The translations under genes were made by a program, and so were the position numbers. Source: Novosphingobium sp. G106 (lineage in GTDB: Bacteria; Pseudomonadota; Alphaproteobacteria; Sphingomonadales; Sphingomonadaceae). From it: a DNA stretch of 64,000 nt. The notes under the pieces are model-generated. The model had not been told where the DNA came from and did no database searches. It saw only the letters and a program-made list of their open reading frames with translations. Location: assembly GCF_019075875.1 (NCBI RefSeq), contig NZ_JAHOOZ010000001.1, positions 3,348,001-3,412,000 of the forward strand, given 5' to 3'. This document shows, one piece after another, positions 37,799-46,974 of the stretch. Position 1 is the first letter of the stretch. The number at the start of each line of letters is the position of its first letter.

Positions 37799-38598
37799 CA
37801 GTGCTGCGGCCGCCGCAGCCGCAGCGGGCCGAAGGTATGATCCTGCGACAACTCGGCCTTGCCCAGCCGCGCGAGTTCGAGCGCCGCGACGAAGCTCGAA
37901 GCGAGTGCCGAACGCGCCAGCCGGGGTTCGGCATGGACGGGCAGGAAATCGCGCAGTTCCATCCAGTCGAGCGTCACGCCGAGCATCGACGACACCCGCG
38001 CCAACGCGGAGTCGAGCGTCATCACCATGCGGTCGCGGACCATGTGGACCACCGGCGCGGTGCGCGCCTTGACCTGACCATAGGCCTGGATCAGGTCGAA
38101 CCATTCGCACTGCCAGGCGTTCTTGCGGTCGACGCGCAGGCCTTCGGGCGCGCCGCGCTGGAACACGTCGCGGCCCAGCCGGTCGCGCGCCATCAGCCGC
38201 GCCGCCGCCTCGCGCATCGCGCCGAGCCGCTGGAGGCGCAGTTGCAGGCGCAGCGCCAGTTCCTCGGGACTCGGATCCTCCTGCTCCTCGCGCGGCAGCA
38301 GCAGCGCCGACTTGAGGTAGGCGAGCCAGGCCGCCATGACGAGGTAGTCGGCCGCCAGCTCCAGCCGCAGTTCCTCGGCGCGTTCGATATAGAGCAGGTA
38401 CTGGTCGACGAGACCGAGGATCGATATCCGCCGCAGGTCGACCTTCTGCCGCCGCGCGAGATCGAGCAGCAGGTCGAGCGGCCCTTCCCAGCCATCGAGC
38501 TCGAGATAGAGCGCGCTGTCCTCGCTGGGTGCGGTGGCAACGCCGTCCCAATCGTCATCCTTGCTGAACAGGACGGGCTGGAGGTCGGCCTCACTCAT
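37798..38598 (-). CDS. scpA: Segregation and condensation protein ScpA
   Basis: The kleisin subunit of the SMC-ScpAB complex. The 266-residue protein has YLELDGWEGPLDLLLDLARRQKVDLRRI near its N-terminus, LAADYLVMAAWLAYLKSALLLP, and a winged-helix C-terminal part (SSFVAALELARLGKAEL). It is joined to nagZ by an ATGA overlap and to scpB by a one-base overlap. Confidence 0.94.
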   Translation of the reverse strand: MSEADLQPVLFSKDDDWDGVATAPSEDSALYLELDGWEGPLDLLLDLARRQKVDLRRISILGLVDQYLLYIERAEELRLELAADYLVMAAWLAYLKSALLLPREEQEDPSPEELALRLQLRLQRLGAMREAAARLMARDRLGRDVFQRGAPEGLRVDRKNAWQCEWFDLIQAYGQVKARTAPVVHMVRDRMVMTLDSALARVSSMLGVTLDWMELRDFLPVHAEPRLARSALASSFVAALELARLGKAELSQDHTFGPLRLRRPQH

Positions 38599-39608
38599 GC
38601 GGCCAACGCCAGCAGGGCGTCGCGCTTGGCGAGCAATTCACCCTGCGCGGCCAGGTCGGCCTTGGCCGGATCGGTCGCGGCGAGCGCGCGATCGAAGCGC
38701 GCCGCGGCCTCGCCCGACAGCACCGGGAGCGCCTCGGCGATGCCCACCATGTCGTCCATCTTGGCCCAGCAGTTGAGCGCAATGTCGCAGCCCGCAGCGA
38801 TCGCATGCGCGGCGCGGACGGGAACGCTGTCGGACAGCGCCTCCATGTCGAGATCGTCGGTCAGCAACAGACCGGAGAAGCCGATGCGCTTGCGGACGAT
38901 CTCTTCGATCACGAAGCGCGATTGCGTCGCCGGATTGTCGGCGTCCCAGGCAGTGAAGCGGACATGCGCGCTCATCGCGATCGGCGCCTTGGCAAGCGTG
39001 CGGAACGGCGCGATGTCGGTTTCCAGCTCGGCGTCGCTGGCGGTGACCGTCGGCAGTTCCTTGTGACTGTCCGCCCCAGCGCGGCCGTGGCCGGGCATGT
39101 GCTTGATCACGCCCGCGACGCCCGCCGCCGCCAGCCCATCGAGCACCGCGCGGCCCAGCGCCGCGACGCGCAATGGCTCGCTACCGAAAGCGCGGTCGCC
39201 GATCACGTCGTGCGCGCCGGGCTGGCGGACGTCGATCACCGGATGACAGTCGACCGAGATGCCGACTTCGGCGAGATCGAGCCCGAGCGCATGGGCATTG
39301 ACCCGCGCCGCCTCGATCGCGCTGGCCGGCGCGAGGTCATAGAGGGAGTCGAACACGCCGCCCGGCGGAAAGGCCAGCCACTCGGGCGGTTTCATCCGCG
39401 CGACGCGCCCGCCTTCCTGGTCGATGCAGATGAAGGTCTTCTCGCGCCCATGGATCGAGCGCAGATCGTCGGTCAGCGCGCGCAACTGGTCGCGGCTCGC
39501 GACGTTGCGGCCGAAGACGATGTAGCCGGCGGGATCGGCATCGCGGAAAAACACGCGCTCGTCGGCCGAAAGCGCCAGGCCGGCAATGCCGAAGATCGCG
39601 GGTGTCAT
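38595..39608 (-). CDS. nagZ: Beta-N-acetylhexosaminidase NagZ (GH3)
   Basis: NagZ cleaves GlcNAc from anhydro-muropeptides in peptidoglycan recycling. The 337-residue cytoplasmic protein has IDQEGGRVARM, the catalytic His loop KHMPGHGRAGADSH (169-182), and the nucleophile motif TDDLDM (250-255). It is joined to scpA by an ATGA overlap, a standard alphaproteobacterial neighbour. Confidence 0.93.
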   Translation of the reverse strand: MTPAIFGIAGLALSADERVFFRDADPAGYIVFGRNVASRDQLRALTDDLRSIHGREKTFICIDQEGGRVARMKPPEWLAFPPGGVFDSLYDLAPASAIEAARVNAHALGLDLAEVGISVDCHPVIDVRQPGAHDVIGDRAFGSEPLRVAALGRAVLDGLAAAGVAGVIKHMPGHGRAGADSHKELPTVTASDAELETDIAPFRTLAKAPIAMSAHVRFTAWDADNPATQSRFVIEEIVRKRIGFSGLLLTDDLDMEALSDSVPVRAAHAIAAGCDIALNCWAKMDDMVGIAEALPVLSGEAAARFDRALAATDPAKADLAAQGELLAKRDALLALAA

Positions 39609-39709
39609 GTCGCCAAAATCGCAGCACCGCGCGGGTTTTGCAAATCTGCGGCTAGGCGGAGGTGTGGATAGGCGCCGAACTCCTCCCCCTTACGGAGAAG
39701 GATGACCGA

Positions 39710-40462
39710 TCAGTGCTTCACCTGGCAGGCGAGGCCCGCCGCCTTGAGCTTGCTGCAGAGCGCATTGGCCCCGGCGACGTCGCCGGCGAGGACCTGCAGG
39801 CGATAGACCGTGCCGATGTCGGCTCTGCCTTCGACGATGCGGTGCTTGAGGCCCGAAAGAGCTTCGTACTGCCCCGAAAGCCGCGTCCAGCCGGCTTCGG
39901 CCTGCGAGCGGTTCGAATAGGCGGCAACCTGTACACCGACGCCCGAAGCCTCCGGCTCCGCAGCGGCCGCGCTCGCACTGGGACTCGGCGACGGCGCGGG
40001 CTTAGCTGCCGGGGCGTCGCCCAGCCGTGCCGGCCGGGTCTGGCCTTCGGAGACGGCAAAGGCCGTATCGCCCGTGCCGGCGAAGGTCTTGCCGCCGGCG
40101 TCCTTGGGCCGTTCCTTGTAGGGCTGCGAAGGCGCAGCAATGACGCTGCCGTCGGCGACCATTGCCTCGTTCTTGCGATGGCTCAGGGCCCACCAGATGC
40201 CGCCGCCAATCACCGCCAGCGCCAGCACGCCGAGGATCAGCAGGGCGACCAGCTGGCCGGCGTTGTAGGTCTGGTATTCTTCCTCGTCGCCGTCGGTTTC
40301 GAGCCAGGGCAGGCGCACGTCGTCGCCGAATTCGAGCCGCCCGGTCTCTAGCGGCGCGTCATCCCAGGGTTCCTCGCCGGGTACGTGGGGCTCTCGCCCT
40401 GACACATACGGATGCTCGCCGGCCCCATTGCCGTTCGCGCCAGTCGCACCCGCGATCGCCAT
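39710..40462 (-). CDS. SPOR-domain membrane protein
   Basis: A 250-residue bitopic protein: an acidic cytoplasmic region, one membrane segment (about 70-92), a Pro/Ala/Ser-rich periplasmic linker, and a C-terminal SPOR domain (about 172-250: VGVQVAAYSNRSQAEAGW ... YRLQVLAG). SPOR domains bind denuded glycan strands at the septum, so a role in division is probable. Its start is two bases after the argS stop. Confidence 0.9.
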   Translation of the reverse strand: MAIAGATGANGNGAGEHPYVSGREPHVPGEEPWDDAPLETGRLEFGDDVRLPWLETDGDEEEYQTYNAGQLVALLILGVLALAVIGGGIWWALSHRKNEAMVADGSVIAAPSQPYKERPKDAGGKTFAGTGDTAFAVSEGQTRPARLGDAPAAKPAPSPSPSASAAAAEPEASGVGVQVAAYSNRSQAEAGWTRLSGQYEALSGLKHRIVEGRADIGTVYRLQVLAGDVAGANALCSKLKAAGLACQVKH

Positions 40463-40464
40463 GG

Positions 40465-42210
40465 CTACATTTCCTCCACCGCCTCGACGCCGAGAAGCGC
40501 GAGGCCATTGCGGACAAGCTGCCCGATTTCCGTGGCAAGGAAAAGCCTTGCGCCAGTGACTTGCGGATTCTGTGCCACGATGAACCGCTTTTCGGGACGG
40601 TCATTCCCGACGTTCCAGTAAGCATGAAACGCCGCGGCGAGATCGCCAAGGAAGAATGCGATGCGATGCGGCTCGCGCGCGGCAGCCGCCGCCTCGACCA
40701 GCCGGGGGAACTGCGCGGCCAGCTTGACCAGTTCCAGTTCCTCTTCACCAAGCAGCGCGAGGTCGGCATCGGAAGGCGCGAAGCCCTCCGCCGCCGCCTT
40801 GCGCAGCGTCGAGTTCACGCGGGCGTTGGCATACTGGACGTAGAAGACGGGATTGTCCTTCGAGGCTTCGACCACCTTGGCGAAGTCGAAGTCCATCTGA
40901 GCTTCGGGCTTGCGCGTCAGCATGGTGAAGCGGACGACGTCCTTGCCCACTTCCTGCACCACATCGGCCAGGGTGACGAAGTTGCCCGAGCGCTTGGACA
41001 TCTTTACCGGCTCGCCGTTGCGCAGGAGCTGGACCATTTGGACAAGCTTGACCTCGAACGGCGTCGCTTTTCCTTCTGCGCCCGTCATCGCCGCAACCGC
41101 GGCCTTGATCCGCTTGACCGTGCCCGCGTGATCGGCGCCCCAGATGTCGACGAGGGCGTCGGCGCTCTGGGCCTTCTGGAAGTGATAGGCGAGGTCCGCG
41201 CCGAAATAGGTCCAGTTGCCGTCGCTCTTCTTGATCGGCCGGTCCTGGTCGTCGCCAAATTTGGTCGAGCGGAACAGCGGCAGCGCCACTGGCTCCCAGT
41301 CCTCGGGAGTCTTACCCTTGGGCGCTTCGAGCACGCCGTCGTAGACGAGGTCCTGCGCGCGCAGCCAGGCTTCGGCCTCCTCGGGCTTGCCCGCCGCCTG
41401 AAGCTCGGCCTCGGACGAGAACAGGTCGTGGTGGATGCCGAGCAGCGCGAGATCCTGCTTGATCATCACCAGCATCGCCGCGACCGCACGGGTGCGAAAG
41501 GCGATCAGCCACTCGCTCTCAGGGGCCGCCGCATACTTGTCGCCGAACTCGGCGGCGAGCTGCTGGCCGACGGGGATCAGGTATTCGCCCGGATAGAGCC
41601 CCTCGGGGATCTCACCAACTTCCTGCCCCAGCGCCTCGCGGTAACGTACATGCGCCGAGCGTGCGAGCACGTCGACCTGAGCGCCGGCATCGTTGACGTA
41701 GTATTCGCGGATCACCTTGTGCCCGGAGAACTCGAGCAAGGTCGCCAGCGCATCGCCGACCACGGCGCCGCGGCAATGGCCCATGTGCATCGGCCCGGTT
41801 GGATTGGCCGAGACATATTCGATGTTGACCGTCGTTCCGCCGCCAGCGTCCGAACGGCCATAGTCGGCGCCAAGCGCGGCGATGGCGCGCAACTCGGCCA
41901 GCCAGGTCTCGGGCGTCAGGCGCAGGTTGATGAAGCCCGGCCCGGCGATCTCGGCGCTGGTGACTTCGGGCAGCTTGGCAAGCTCGGCGACGATCGCCTC
42001 GGCCAGGGCGCGCGGATTGGTGCCGGCGGGCTTGGCGAGGACCATCGCGGCATTGGTCGCAAGATCGCCGTGCGCGGTGTCGCGCGGCGGCTCGAGCGTG
42101 ATTGCGGCGCGGTTCAGCCCTGCAGGCAGCGTGCCAGCGGCTTCGAGGGAGTCCAATGCGGCGCCGATGCGGCGCGCGAAGCTGGTGTAAACGGTGTCGG
42201 TCTGGGCCAT
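40465..42210 (-). CDS. argS: Arginyl-tRNA synthetase
   Basis: Charges tRNA-Arg. The 581-residue class I synthetase has the N-terminal tRNA-binding domain, the HIGH-type motif HMGH (142-145) within ANPTGPMHMGHCRGAV, the KMSK motif in PVKMSKRSGN, and the C-terminal DALR anticodon domain (about 460-581: VQYANARVNS...). It leads the minus-strand cluster that ends with tatC and is divergent from the M48 gene. Confidence 0.96.
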   Translation of the reverse strand: MAQTDTVYTSFARRIGAALDSLEAAGTLPAGLNRAAITLEPPRDTAHGDLATNAAMVLAKPAGTNPRALAEAIVAELAKLPEVTSAEIAGPGFINLRLTPETWLAELRAIAALGADYGRSDAGGGTTVNIEYVSANPTGPMHMGHCRGAVVGDALATLLEFSGHKVIREYYVNDAGAQVDVLARSAHVRYREALGQEVGEIPEGLYPGEYLIPVGQQLAAEFGDKYAAAPESEWLIAFRTRAVAAMLVMIKQDLALLGIHHDLFSSEAELQAAGKPEEAEAWLRAQDLVYDGVLEAPKGKTPEDWEPVALPLFRSTKFGDDQDRPIKKSDGNWTYFGADLAYHFQKAQSADALVDIWGADHAGTVKRIKAAVAAMTGAEGKATPFEVKLVQMVQLLRNGEPVKMSKRSGNFVTLADVVQEVGKDVVRFTMLTRKPEAQMDFDFAKVVEASKDNPVFYVQYANARVNSTLRKAAAEGFAPSDADLALLGEEELELVKLAAQFPRLVEAAAAAREPHRIAFFLGDLAAAFHAYWNVGNDRPEKRFIVAQNPQVTGARLFLATEIGQLVRNGLALLGVEAVEEM

Positions 42211-42315
42211 GGCCGCGCGGTTAGCCGGTTTGGCTGCTCAAGGGAACCTTTGTGCGGTTGCGGGTAATAGTGCCATAAGGCGATGGAGATGAAGCGCGGT
42301 GAGGAGAGCGCCTGA

Positions 42316-43806
42316 ATGTCGACGAGGACCATGCTGCTTGCGGCGCTGACCGCGTCGCTCCTGACCGCAACCGCACCGATCACCCCCGCTCTCGCCCAGT
42401 CCGCGCCGCGCGCGAGCGCCCGGCCTGCTCCCGTTACGACGATCTCGCTTGCGGAAATGCAGAAGGCGCAGCAGCAGCATCCCGACGTGGTCAAACAGTT
42501 CGGCGGCGCGGCAGACCCGAAGCTGACCAACTATGTCGCCGGAGTCGGCCGCCGGGTCGCGGCCAATACCAATGTCGCCAATGCCGCCAGCGTCTACAAG
42601 GTCACCGTGCTCAACTCGCCCGTGCGCAACGCCTTCGCCGTGCCGGGCGGCTATGTCTATGTCACGCGCGAGCTGCTGGCGCTGATGAACAGCGAGGACG
42701 AGCTGGCTTTCGTGCTGGGGCACGAGATGGGCCACGTCGCCGCGCGGCACGGGCAGAAACGCCAGACGCGCAGCACGATCAGCACGCTGGGCGCGGCGAT
42801 CGCGCAAGTGCTCACCGGCTCGGAAGCGGTCGGCCAGATCGCCAGCCAGGTCGGCCAGGGCGTGGTGCTCGGCTATTCGCGTGCGCAGGAAAACGAAGCG
42901 GACACGCTGGGCGAGCGCTACATGATCGCCACCGGCTATGATCCCTATGCTGCCCCGCGCATCCTCTCGGCGCTGGGCGCGGCGGAGACGATGGATGCAA
43001 CCGTGGCAGGCCAGGCGCAGGTGCAGCAGGCCTCGTGGACGCGCAGCCATCCGCTCAGCGCCGAGCGCGTGCAGCGGACCACCGCTATCGCCCGCCAGGC
43101 CGGCCCCGCCGGCTCACCCAGCCGCGACCGCTACCTCGCGGCGATCGACGGCATGGTCTATGGCGACGATCCGCGCCAGGGCATCGTCGACGGCCGCCTG
43201 TTCCGCCACGGCGAGCTGCGCTTCAAGTTCACTGCGCCCGAAGGCTTTACGATCGAAAACGGGGTGAACGCGGTCACGGTCAGCGGCAGCGGCGGCCAGG
43301 CGCAGTTCGGCGCCGGACGGCTCGTCTCCGATACCGCGCAGGGCCTCGGCGACTATGTCGGCAAGGTCTTCGGCTCGCTCGGCGGCAGCCAGACCAGCCT
43401 GCCCGCCGTGCAAACCACCACGATCAACGGGCTGGCCACGGCCTATGCCACCACCGGCGCCACGGCCAACCGCAACCGGGTCGACGTCACTGTGGTCGCC
43501 TATCGCTGGAGCGAGGATCTGGCGTATCATTTCGTCCTGATCACGCCGTCGGGCACCGGCATCGGCCCGTTCCAGGGCATGATCCGTTCCTTCGCGCCGA
43601 TGCTCGGCGCCGAGGTCGCAGCGCTGCGGCCGCGGGTGATCGACGTGGTCAACGTCACGCGCGGCGACACGCCGCGTTCGCTGTCGGCGCGAATGGCCTT
43701 CGGCGACCACCAGCTCGAACGCTTCCTGGTGCTCAACGGGCTGGAGGAGAACAGCGTCCTGGCGCCGGGAACCAAGGTTAAGCTGGTCGTCTATGCGCCC
43801 AATTAA
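42316..43806 (+). CDS. Secreted M48 metallopeptidase with C-terminal LysM-like domain
   Basis: A 496-residue exported protease. A signal peptide (1-27, ending ALA) is followed by the M48 domain with the zinc motif HEMGH (136-140) and the third ligand in QENEADTLG. The C-terminal 60 residues (RGDTPRSLSARMAFGDHQLE ... LAPGTKVKLVVY) look like a LysM-type domain that could bind cell wall. In topology it resembles the BepA/LoiP group, which degrade misassembled outer-membrane proteins; that role is inferred. Confidence 0.9.
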   Translation: MSTRTMLLAALTASLLTATAPITPALAQSAPRASARPAPVTTISLAEMQKAQQQHPDVVKQFGGAADPKLTNYVAGVGRRVAANTNVANAASVYKVTVLNSPVRNAFAVPGGYVYVTRELLALMNSEDELAFVLGHEMGHVAARHGQKRQTRSTISTLGAAIAQVLTGSEAVGQIASQVGQGVVLGYSRAQENEADTLGERYMIATGYDPYAAPRILSALGAAETMDATVAGQAQVQQASWTRSHPLSAERVQRTTAIARQAGPAGSPSRDRYLAAIDGMVYGDDPRQGIVDGRLFRHGELRFKFTAPEGFTIENGVNAVTVSGSGGQAQFGAGRLVSDTAQGLGDYVGKVFGSLGGSQTSLPAVQTTTINGLATAYATTGATANRNRVDVTVVAYRWSEDLAYHFVLITPSGTGIGPFQGMIRSFAPMLGAEVAALRPRVIDVVNVTRGDTPRSLSARMAFGDHQLERFLVLNGLEENSVLAPGTKVKLVVYAPN

Positions 43807-43832
43807 ACCGGGCCTGTAAAAGCGCCCGGTTT
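43805..43832 (+). terminator. Hairpin terminator between the M48 gene and miaB
   Basis: AAACCGGGC (43805-43813) and GCCCGGTTT (43824-43832) form a nine-pair stem with a ten-base loop and end in T. It starts within the stop codon of the peptidase gene and lies 20 bases before miaB. Confidence 0.6.
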
Positions 43833-43851
43833 CAGGCTATCGGCCGAGCCC

Positions 43852-45189
43852 ATGCCTCCTGCCACTCCGCCTCCGCAGACCTACCGCGTCAAGAGCTTCG
43901 GTTGCCAGATGAACGTCTATGACGGCGATCGCATGGCCGAGCTGCTGGCAGAGCAGGGCCTCTCGCCCGCCGCCGAAGGCGCTGACGCCGATCTCGTCGT
44001 GCTCAATACCTGCCACATCCGCGAGAAGGCTGCAGAGAAGGTCTATTCGGACATCGGCCGGCTGAAGCGCGACGACGGGTCGAGCCCGCTGATCGCCGTC
44101 GCCGGCTGCGTCGCCCAGGCCGAGGGCGAGGAGATCATGGCCCGCGCGCCAGCGGTACGCATGGTCGTCGGCCCGCAGGCCTATCACCGCCTGCCCGAGA
44201 TGCTGAGCCAGGCCAGCGCCGGCAAGCGCGTCACCAATACCGACATGCCCGCCGAGACCAAGTTCGACGCGCTGCCCAAGCGCCGCCGTTCCGGCGCCAG
44301 CGCCTTCCTCACCGTGCAGGAAGGCTGCGACAAGTTCTGCACCTACTGCGTCGTCCCCTATACCCGCGGCGCTGAAATCTCGCGGCCCTGGCAAGCTCTG
44401 ATCGATGAGGCCGAAAGGCTGGTCGAAGCTGGTGCGCGCGAAATCACGCTGCTGGGCCAGAACGTCAACGCCTGGAGCGGCAAGGATGCCAAGGGCCGCG
44501 CCGCTGGGCTCGACGGCCTGATCAGGGATCTCGCCAAGCTGCCGGACCTGCAGCGTATCCGCTACATGACCAGTCATCCCAACGACATGACCGAAGGCCT
44601 GATCGCCGCGCATGGCGAGGTCGAGAAACTGATGCCGTTCCTCCATCTGCCGGTGCAGGCGGGCAGCGACCGCGTGCTCAAGGCGATGAACCGCAGCCAC
44701 ACGGCCGAGAGCTACCTGCGCCTGATGGACAAGGTCCGCGCGGTGCGGCCCGACATCGCGCTGTCGGGCGATTTCATCGTCGGCTTCCCCGGCGAGACAG
44801 AGGCCGAATTCGCCGAGACGCTCGCGCTCGTCGATTCCCTGGCCTACGCTCAGGCCTTCAGCTTCAAGTACAGTCCCCGCCCCGGCACCCCCGCCGCGAC
44901 GATGGATGGTCAAATCGCGGCCGAGGTGATGGACGACCGGCTCCAGCGCTTGCAGGACGCGCTCAACCGCGACCAACTCGCGTTCAACGAGGCCACGGTC
45001 GGCAAGAACTGCCGGGTGCTGGTCGAGCGTCGGGGCAAGTTCGCCGGCCAGGTCCTCGGCAAGACGCCCTGGCTGCAATCGGCAATCGTCGAAGCCGACG
45101 TGGCGATCGGCACGATGCTCGATGTCGAGATCACCGCGGGCGGCCCGAAGTCGCTGACGGCGGTCGAGCGGATCGGCGTCAGCGCCTGA
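43852..45189 (+). CDS. miaB: tRNA-2-methylthio-N6-dimethylallyladenosine synthase MiaB
   Basis: Adds a methylthio group to i6A37 of tRNAs. The 445-residue radical-SAM enzyme has the UPF0004 cluster cysteines (Cys18 in FGCQMN, Cys54 in NTCHIR, Cys86 in AGCVAQ), the radical-SAM cluster EGCDKFCTYC (Cys159, 163, 166), and a C-terminal TRAM domain. The FGCQMN and NTCHIR spellings are those of MiaB rather than RimO or MtaB. Confidence 0.95.
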   Translation: MPPATPPPQTYRVKSFGCQMNVYDGDRMAELLAEQGLSPAAEGADADLVVLNTCHIREKAAEKVYSDIGRLKRDDGSSPLIAVAGCVAQAEGEEIMARAPAVRMVVGPQAYHRLPEMLSQASAGKRVTNTDMPAETKFDALPKRRRSGASAFLTVQEGCDKFCTYCVVPYTRGAEISRPWQALIDEAERLVEAGAREITLLGQNVNAWSGKDAKGRAAGLDGLIRDLAKLPDLQRIRYMTSHPNDMTEGLIAAHGEVEKLMPFLHLPVQAGSDRVLKAMNRSHTAESYLRLMDKVRAVRPDIALSGDFIVGFPGETEAEFAETLALVDSLAYAQAFSFKYSPRPGTPAATMDGQIAAEVMDDRLQRLQDALNRDQLAFNEATVGKNCRVLVERRGKFAGQVLGKTPWLQSAIVEADVAIGTMLDVEITAGGPKSLTAVERIGVSA

Positions 45190-45239
45190 GCGTTTTCCGC
45201 CTCCCAAACCTTTTCCACTTCTCTCCGACGCAACTATCC

Positions 45240-45267
45240 TTGCGCTGCAACATGGCAGGCCTAATCT
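45240..45267 (+). promoter_or_regulatory. Possible promoter of phoH operon
   Basis: TTGCGC, a 16-base spacer and TAATCT resemble a sigma-70 promoter, 42 bases before the phoH ATG, in the 120-base gap after miaB. This is a weak match by eye. Confidence 0.3.
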
Positions 45268-45309
45268 CCGACTCGAAGGCCGCTGACGGCCCGACATCGA
45301 AAGGAGCGC

Positions 45310-46332
45310 ATGGCCCGCAAACCCTCCCGCGCCGATGACCAGTTGGCGCAGCTTCGTCCGGAATCGCCTCGACGCGCCCGGCTGGAGGTCCAGTTCGACG
45401 AACCGACTTTGCTGGGAGCGCTGTTCGGTCAGTTCGACGCCAATCTCGTCCAGATCGAGAACCGCCTGGGCGTTTACATCGCGGCCCGCGGCAATCGCAT
45501 CCAGATCGAAGGCCCGGAGGAGGCGGTGGCGCGTGCCCGCGACGTGCTCAAGGGCATGTACCAGCGGCTCGAGCAGGGCCACCAGCTCGACTCGGGCGCG
45601 GTCGAATCGCTGATCGTCATGTCGAGCGAACCGACGCTCGAAGGCATCATCACCGGCAGCCACGACGCGCCGCCGATCATGATCCGCACCCGCAAGAAGA
45701 CGATCGTGCCGCGCTCGGCGGTGCAGATCGACTATATGCGCGCGCTGGGATCGAAGGACATGATCTTCGCGCTGGGGCCGGCGGGTACGGGCAAGACCTA
45801 CCTCGCGGTCGCCCAGGCCGTGCAGCAGCTGATCACCGGCTCGGTCCAGCGGCTGATCCTCTCGCGCCCCGCGGTCGAAGCGGGCGAGCGGCTCGGCTTC
45901 CTGCCCGGCGACATGAAGGAGAAGGTCGATCCCTATCTCCGCCCGATCTACGACGCGCTCTACGACTGCATGCCGCCTGAGCAGGTCGAGCGGCGCATCG
46001 CCAGCGGCGAGATCGAGATCGCGCCGATCGCCTTCATGCGCGGCCGCACCCTGGCCGATGCCTTCGTCATTCTCGACGAGGCGCAGAACACCACCCAGGC
46101 GCAGATGAAGATGTTCCTCACCCGCTTCGGCCAGAACAGCCGCATGGTGATCTGCGGCGATCCGCGGCAGGTCGACATCCCCGGCGGCGACGCCCAGAGC
46201 GGCCTGGCCGATGCGGTGCGCCGGCTCGAAGGGGTCGAGGGCATCGGCGTGGTGCGGTTCACCTCGGCCGACGTCGTCCGACACCCGATCGTCGGGCGGA
46301 TCGTCGAGGCCTACGAGGGCAAGGATGCGTAA
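45310..46332 (+). CDS. PhoH family ATPase (PhoL)
   Basis: A 340-residue P-loop ATPase. It has GPAGTGKT (156-163), [20 protein letters not shown], and the Walker [10 protein letters not shown]. The N-terminal KH-like region (about 30-100) fits an RNA-binding role. In many bacteria this gene lies before ybeY and is linked to rRNA and RNA metabolism. A ribosome site AAAGGAGC precedes the start. The palindromic repeat at 46348-46450 now separates it from ybeY. Confidence 0.94.
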   Translation: MARKPSRADDQLAQLRPESPRRARLEVQFDEPTLLGALFGQFDANLVQIENRLGVYIAARGNRIQIEGPEEAVARARDVLKGMYQRLEQGHQLDSGAVESLIVMSSEPTLEGIITGSHDAPPIMIRTRKKTIVPRSAVQIDYMRALGSKDMIFALGPAGTGKTYLAVAQAVQQLITGSVQRLILSRPAVEAGERLGFLPGDMKEKVDPYLRPIYDALYDCMPPEQVERRIASGEIEIAPIAFMRGRTLADAFVILDEAQNTTQAQMKMFLTRFGQNSRMVICGDPRQVDIPGGDAQSGLADAVRRLEGVEGIGVVRFTSADVVRHPIVGRIVEAYEGKDA

Positions 46333-46347
46333 ACTCAAGCCATCTTT

Positions 46348-46450
46348 CGTCGCCCCTGCGAAGGCAGGGGTCCAACTGACCTCTCCGTGCCACCGCAACG
46401 CTGGTTGAAAACGCGAGCTTATCTAGGCCCCTGCCTCCGCAGGGGCGACG
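46348..46450. repeat. Palindromic intergenic repeat, family A, copy 2
   Basis: Arms CGTCGCCCCTGCGAAGGCAGGGG and CCCCTGCCTCCGCAGGGGCGACG bound a 103-base element that also holds GCGAGCTTATCTAGG, matching copy 1 at 19061-19163 in order and spacing. It lies inside an otherwise compact phoH-ybeY unit, and its right arm ends exactly at the GTG start of ybeY, so AGGGG of the arm (46441-46445) could act as the ribosome site. Confidence 0.88.
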
Positions 46451-46951
46451 GTGACGGGTATGGAACTCGATATTGAGATAGAAGCGCCTTGGCCGGCGGG
46501 ATACGACTGGCAGCTCCTTGCTGAGCGCGCCGCCGAAGCGGCGCTCACAGTCGCGCCCGAGCTCGCCAACCCGCGGCTCTCGGCGAGCCTGCTGTTCACC
46601 AGCGACGCCGAAGTCCAGACTCTCAACCGCGAATGGCGCGAGAAGGACAAGCCGACCAACGTGCTGTCCTTCCCCATGCTCGACCGCGACGAGCTGCTTG
46701 AGCTGCGCAGCGAAGGCGTGCCCGAACTGCTCGGCGACATCAGCCTCGCCTGCGAGACCTGCACGCGCGAGGCGGCGGAGAAAGGCGTACCGCTCGAAGC
46801 CCATGCGACGCATCTGGTAGTCCACGGCCTGCTGCACCTTGCCGGGCTCGACCACGAGCTTTCGCCCGAGGACGCCGCCACGATGGAAGCGCTCGAAATC
46901 AAAGCACTTGCCCTGCTGGGCATTGCTGACCCATATGGCGATGCGGAATGA
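46451..46951 (+). CDS. ybeY: Endoribonuclease YbeY (rRNA maturation factor)
   Basis: YbeY is a zinc endoribonuclease for 16S rRNA 3'-end maturation and ribosome quality control. The 166-residue reading has the zinc motif HGLLHLAGLDH (His125, 129, 135), NREWREKDKPTNVLSFP and LLGDISLA. Two starts are possible: GTG 46451, placed five bases after AGGGG of the repeat, and ATG 46460 (MELDIEIE), which has the more usual protein start but a weaker upstream site. It is followed by corC. Confidence 0.94.
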   Translation: MTGMELDIEIEAPWPAGYDWQLLAERAAEAALTVAPELANPRLSASLLFTSDAEVQTLNREWREKDKPTNVLSFPMLDRDELLELRSEGVPELLGDISLACETCTREAAEKGVPLEAHATHLVVHGLLHLAGLDHELSPEDAATMEALEIKALALLGIADPYGDAE

Positions 46952-46974
46952 CGCTTTAGGGGCTTGAGAAGAGA

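Noticed and set aside
43837..46398. 853-codon open frame opposite miaB and phoH
   Set aside because: It is antisense to two well-supported genes and its Asp/Arg/His-rich sequence is the usual by-product of GC-rich codons on the other strand.
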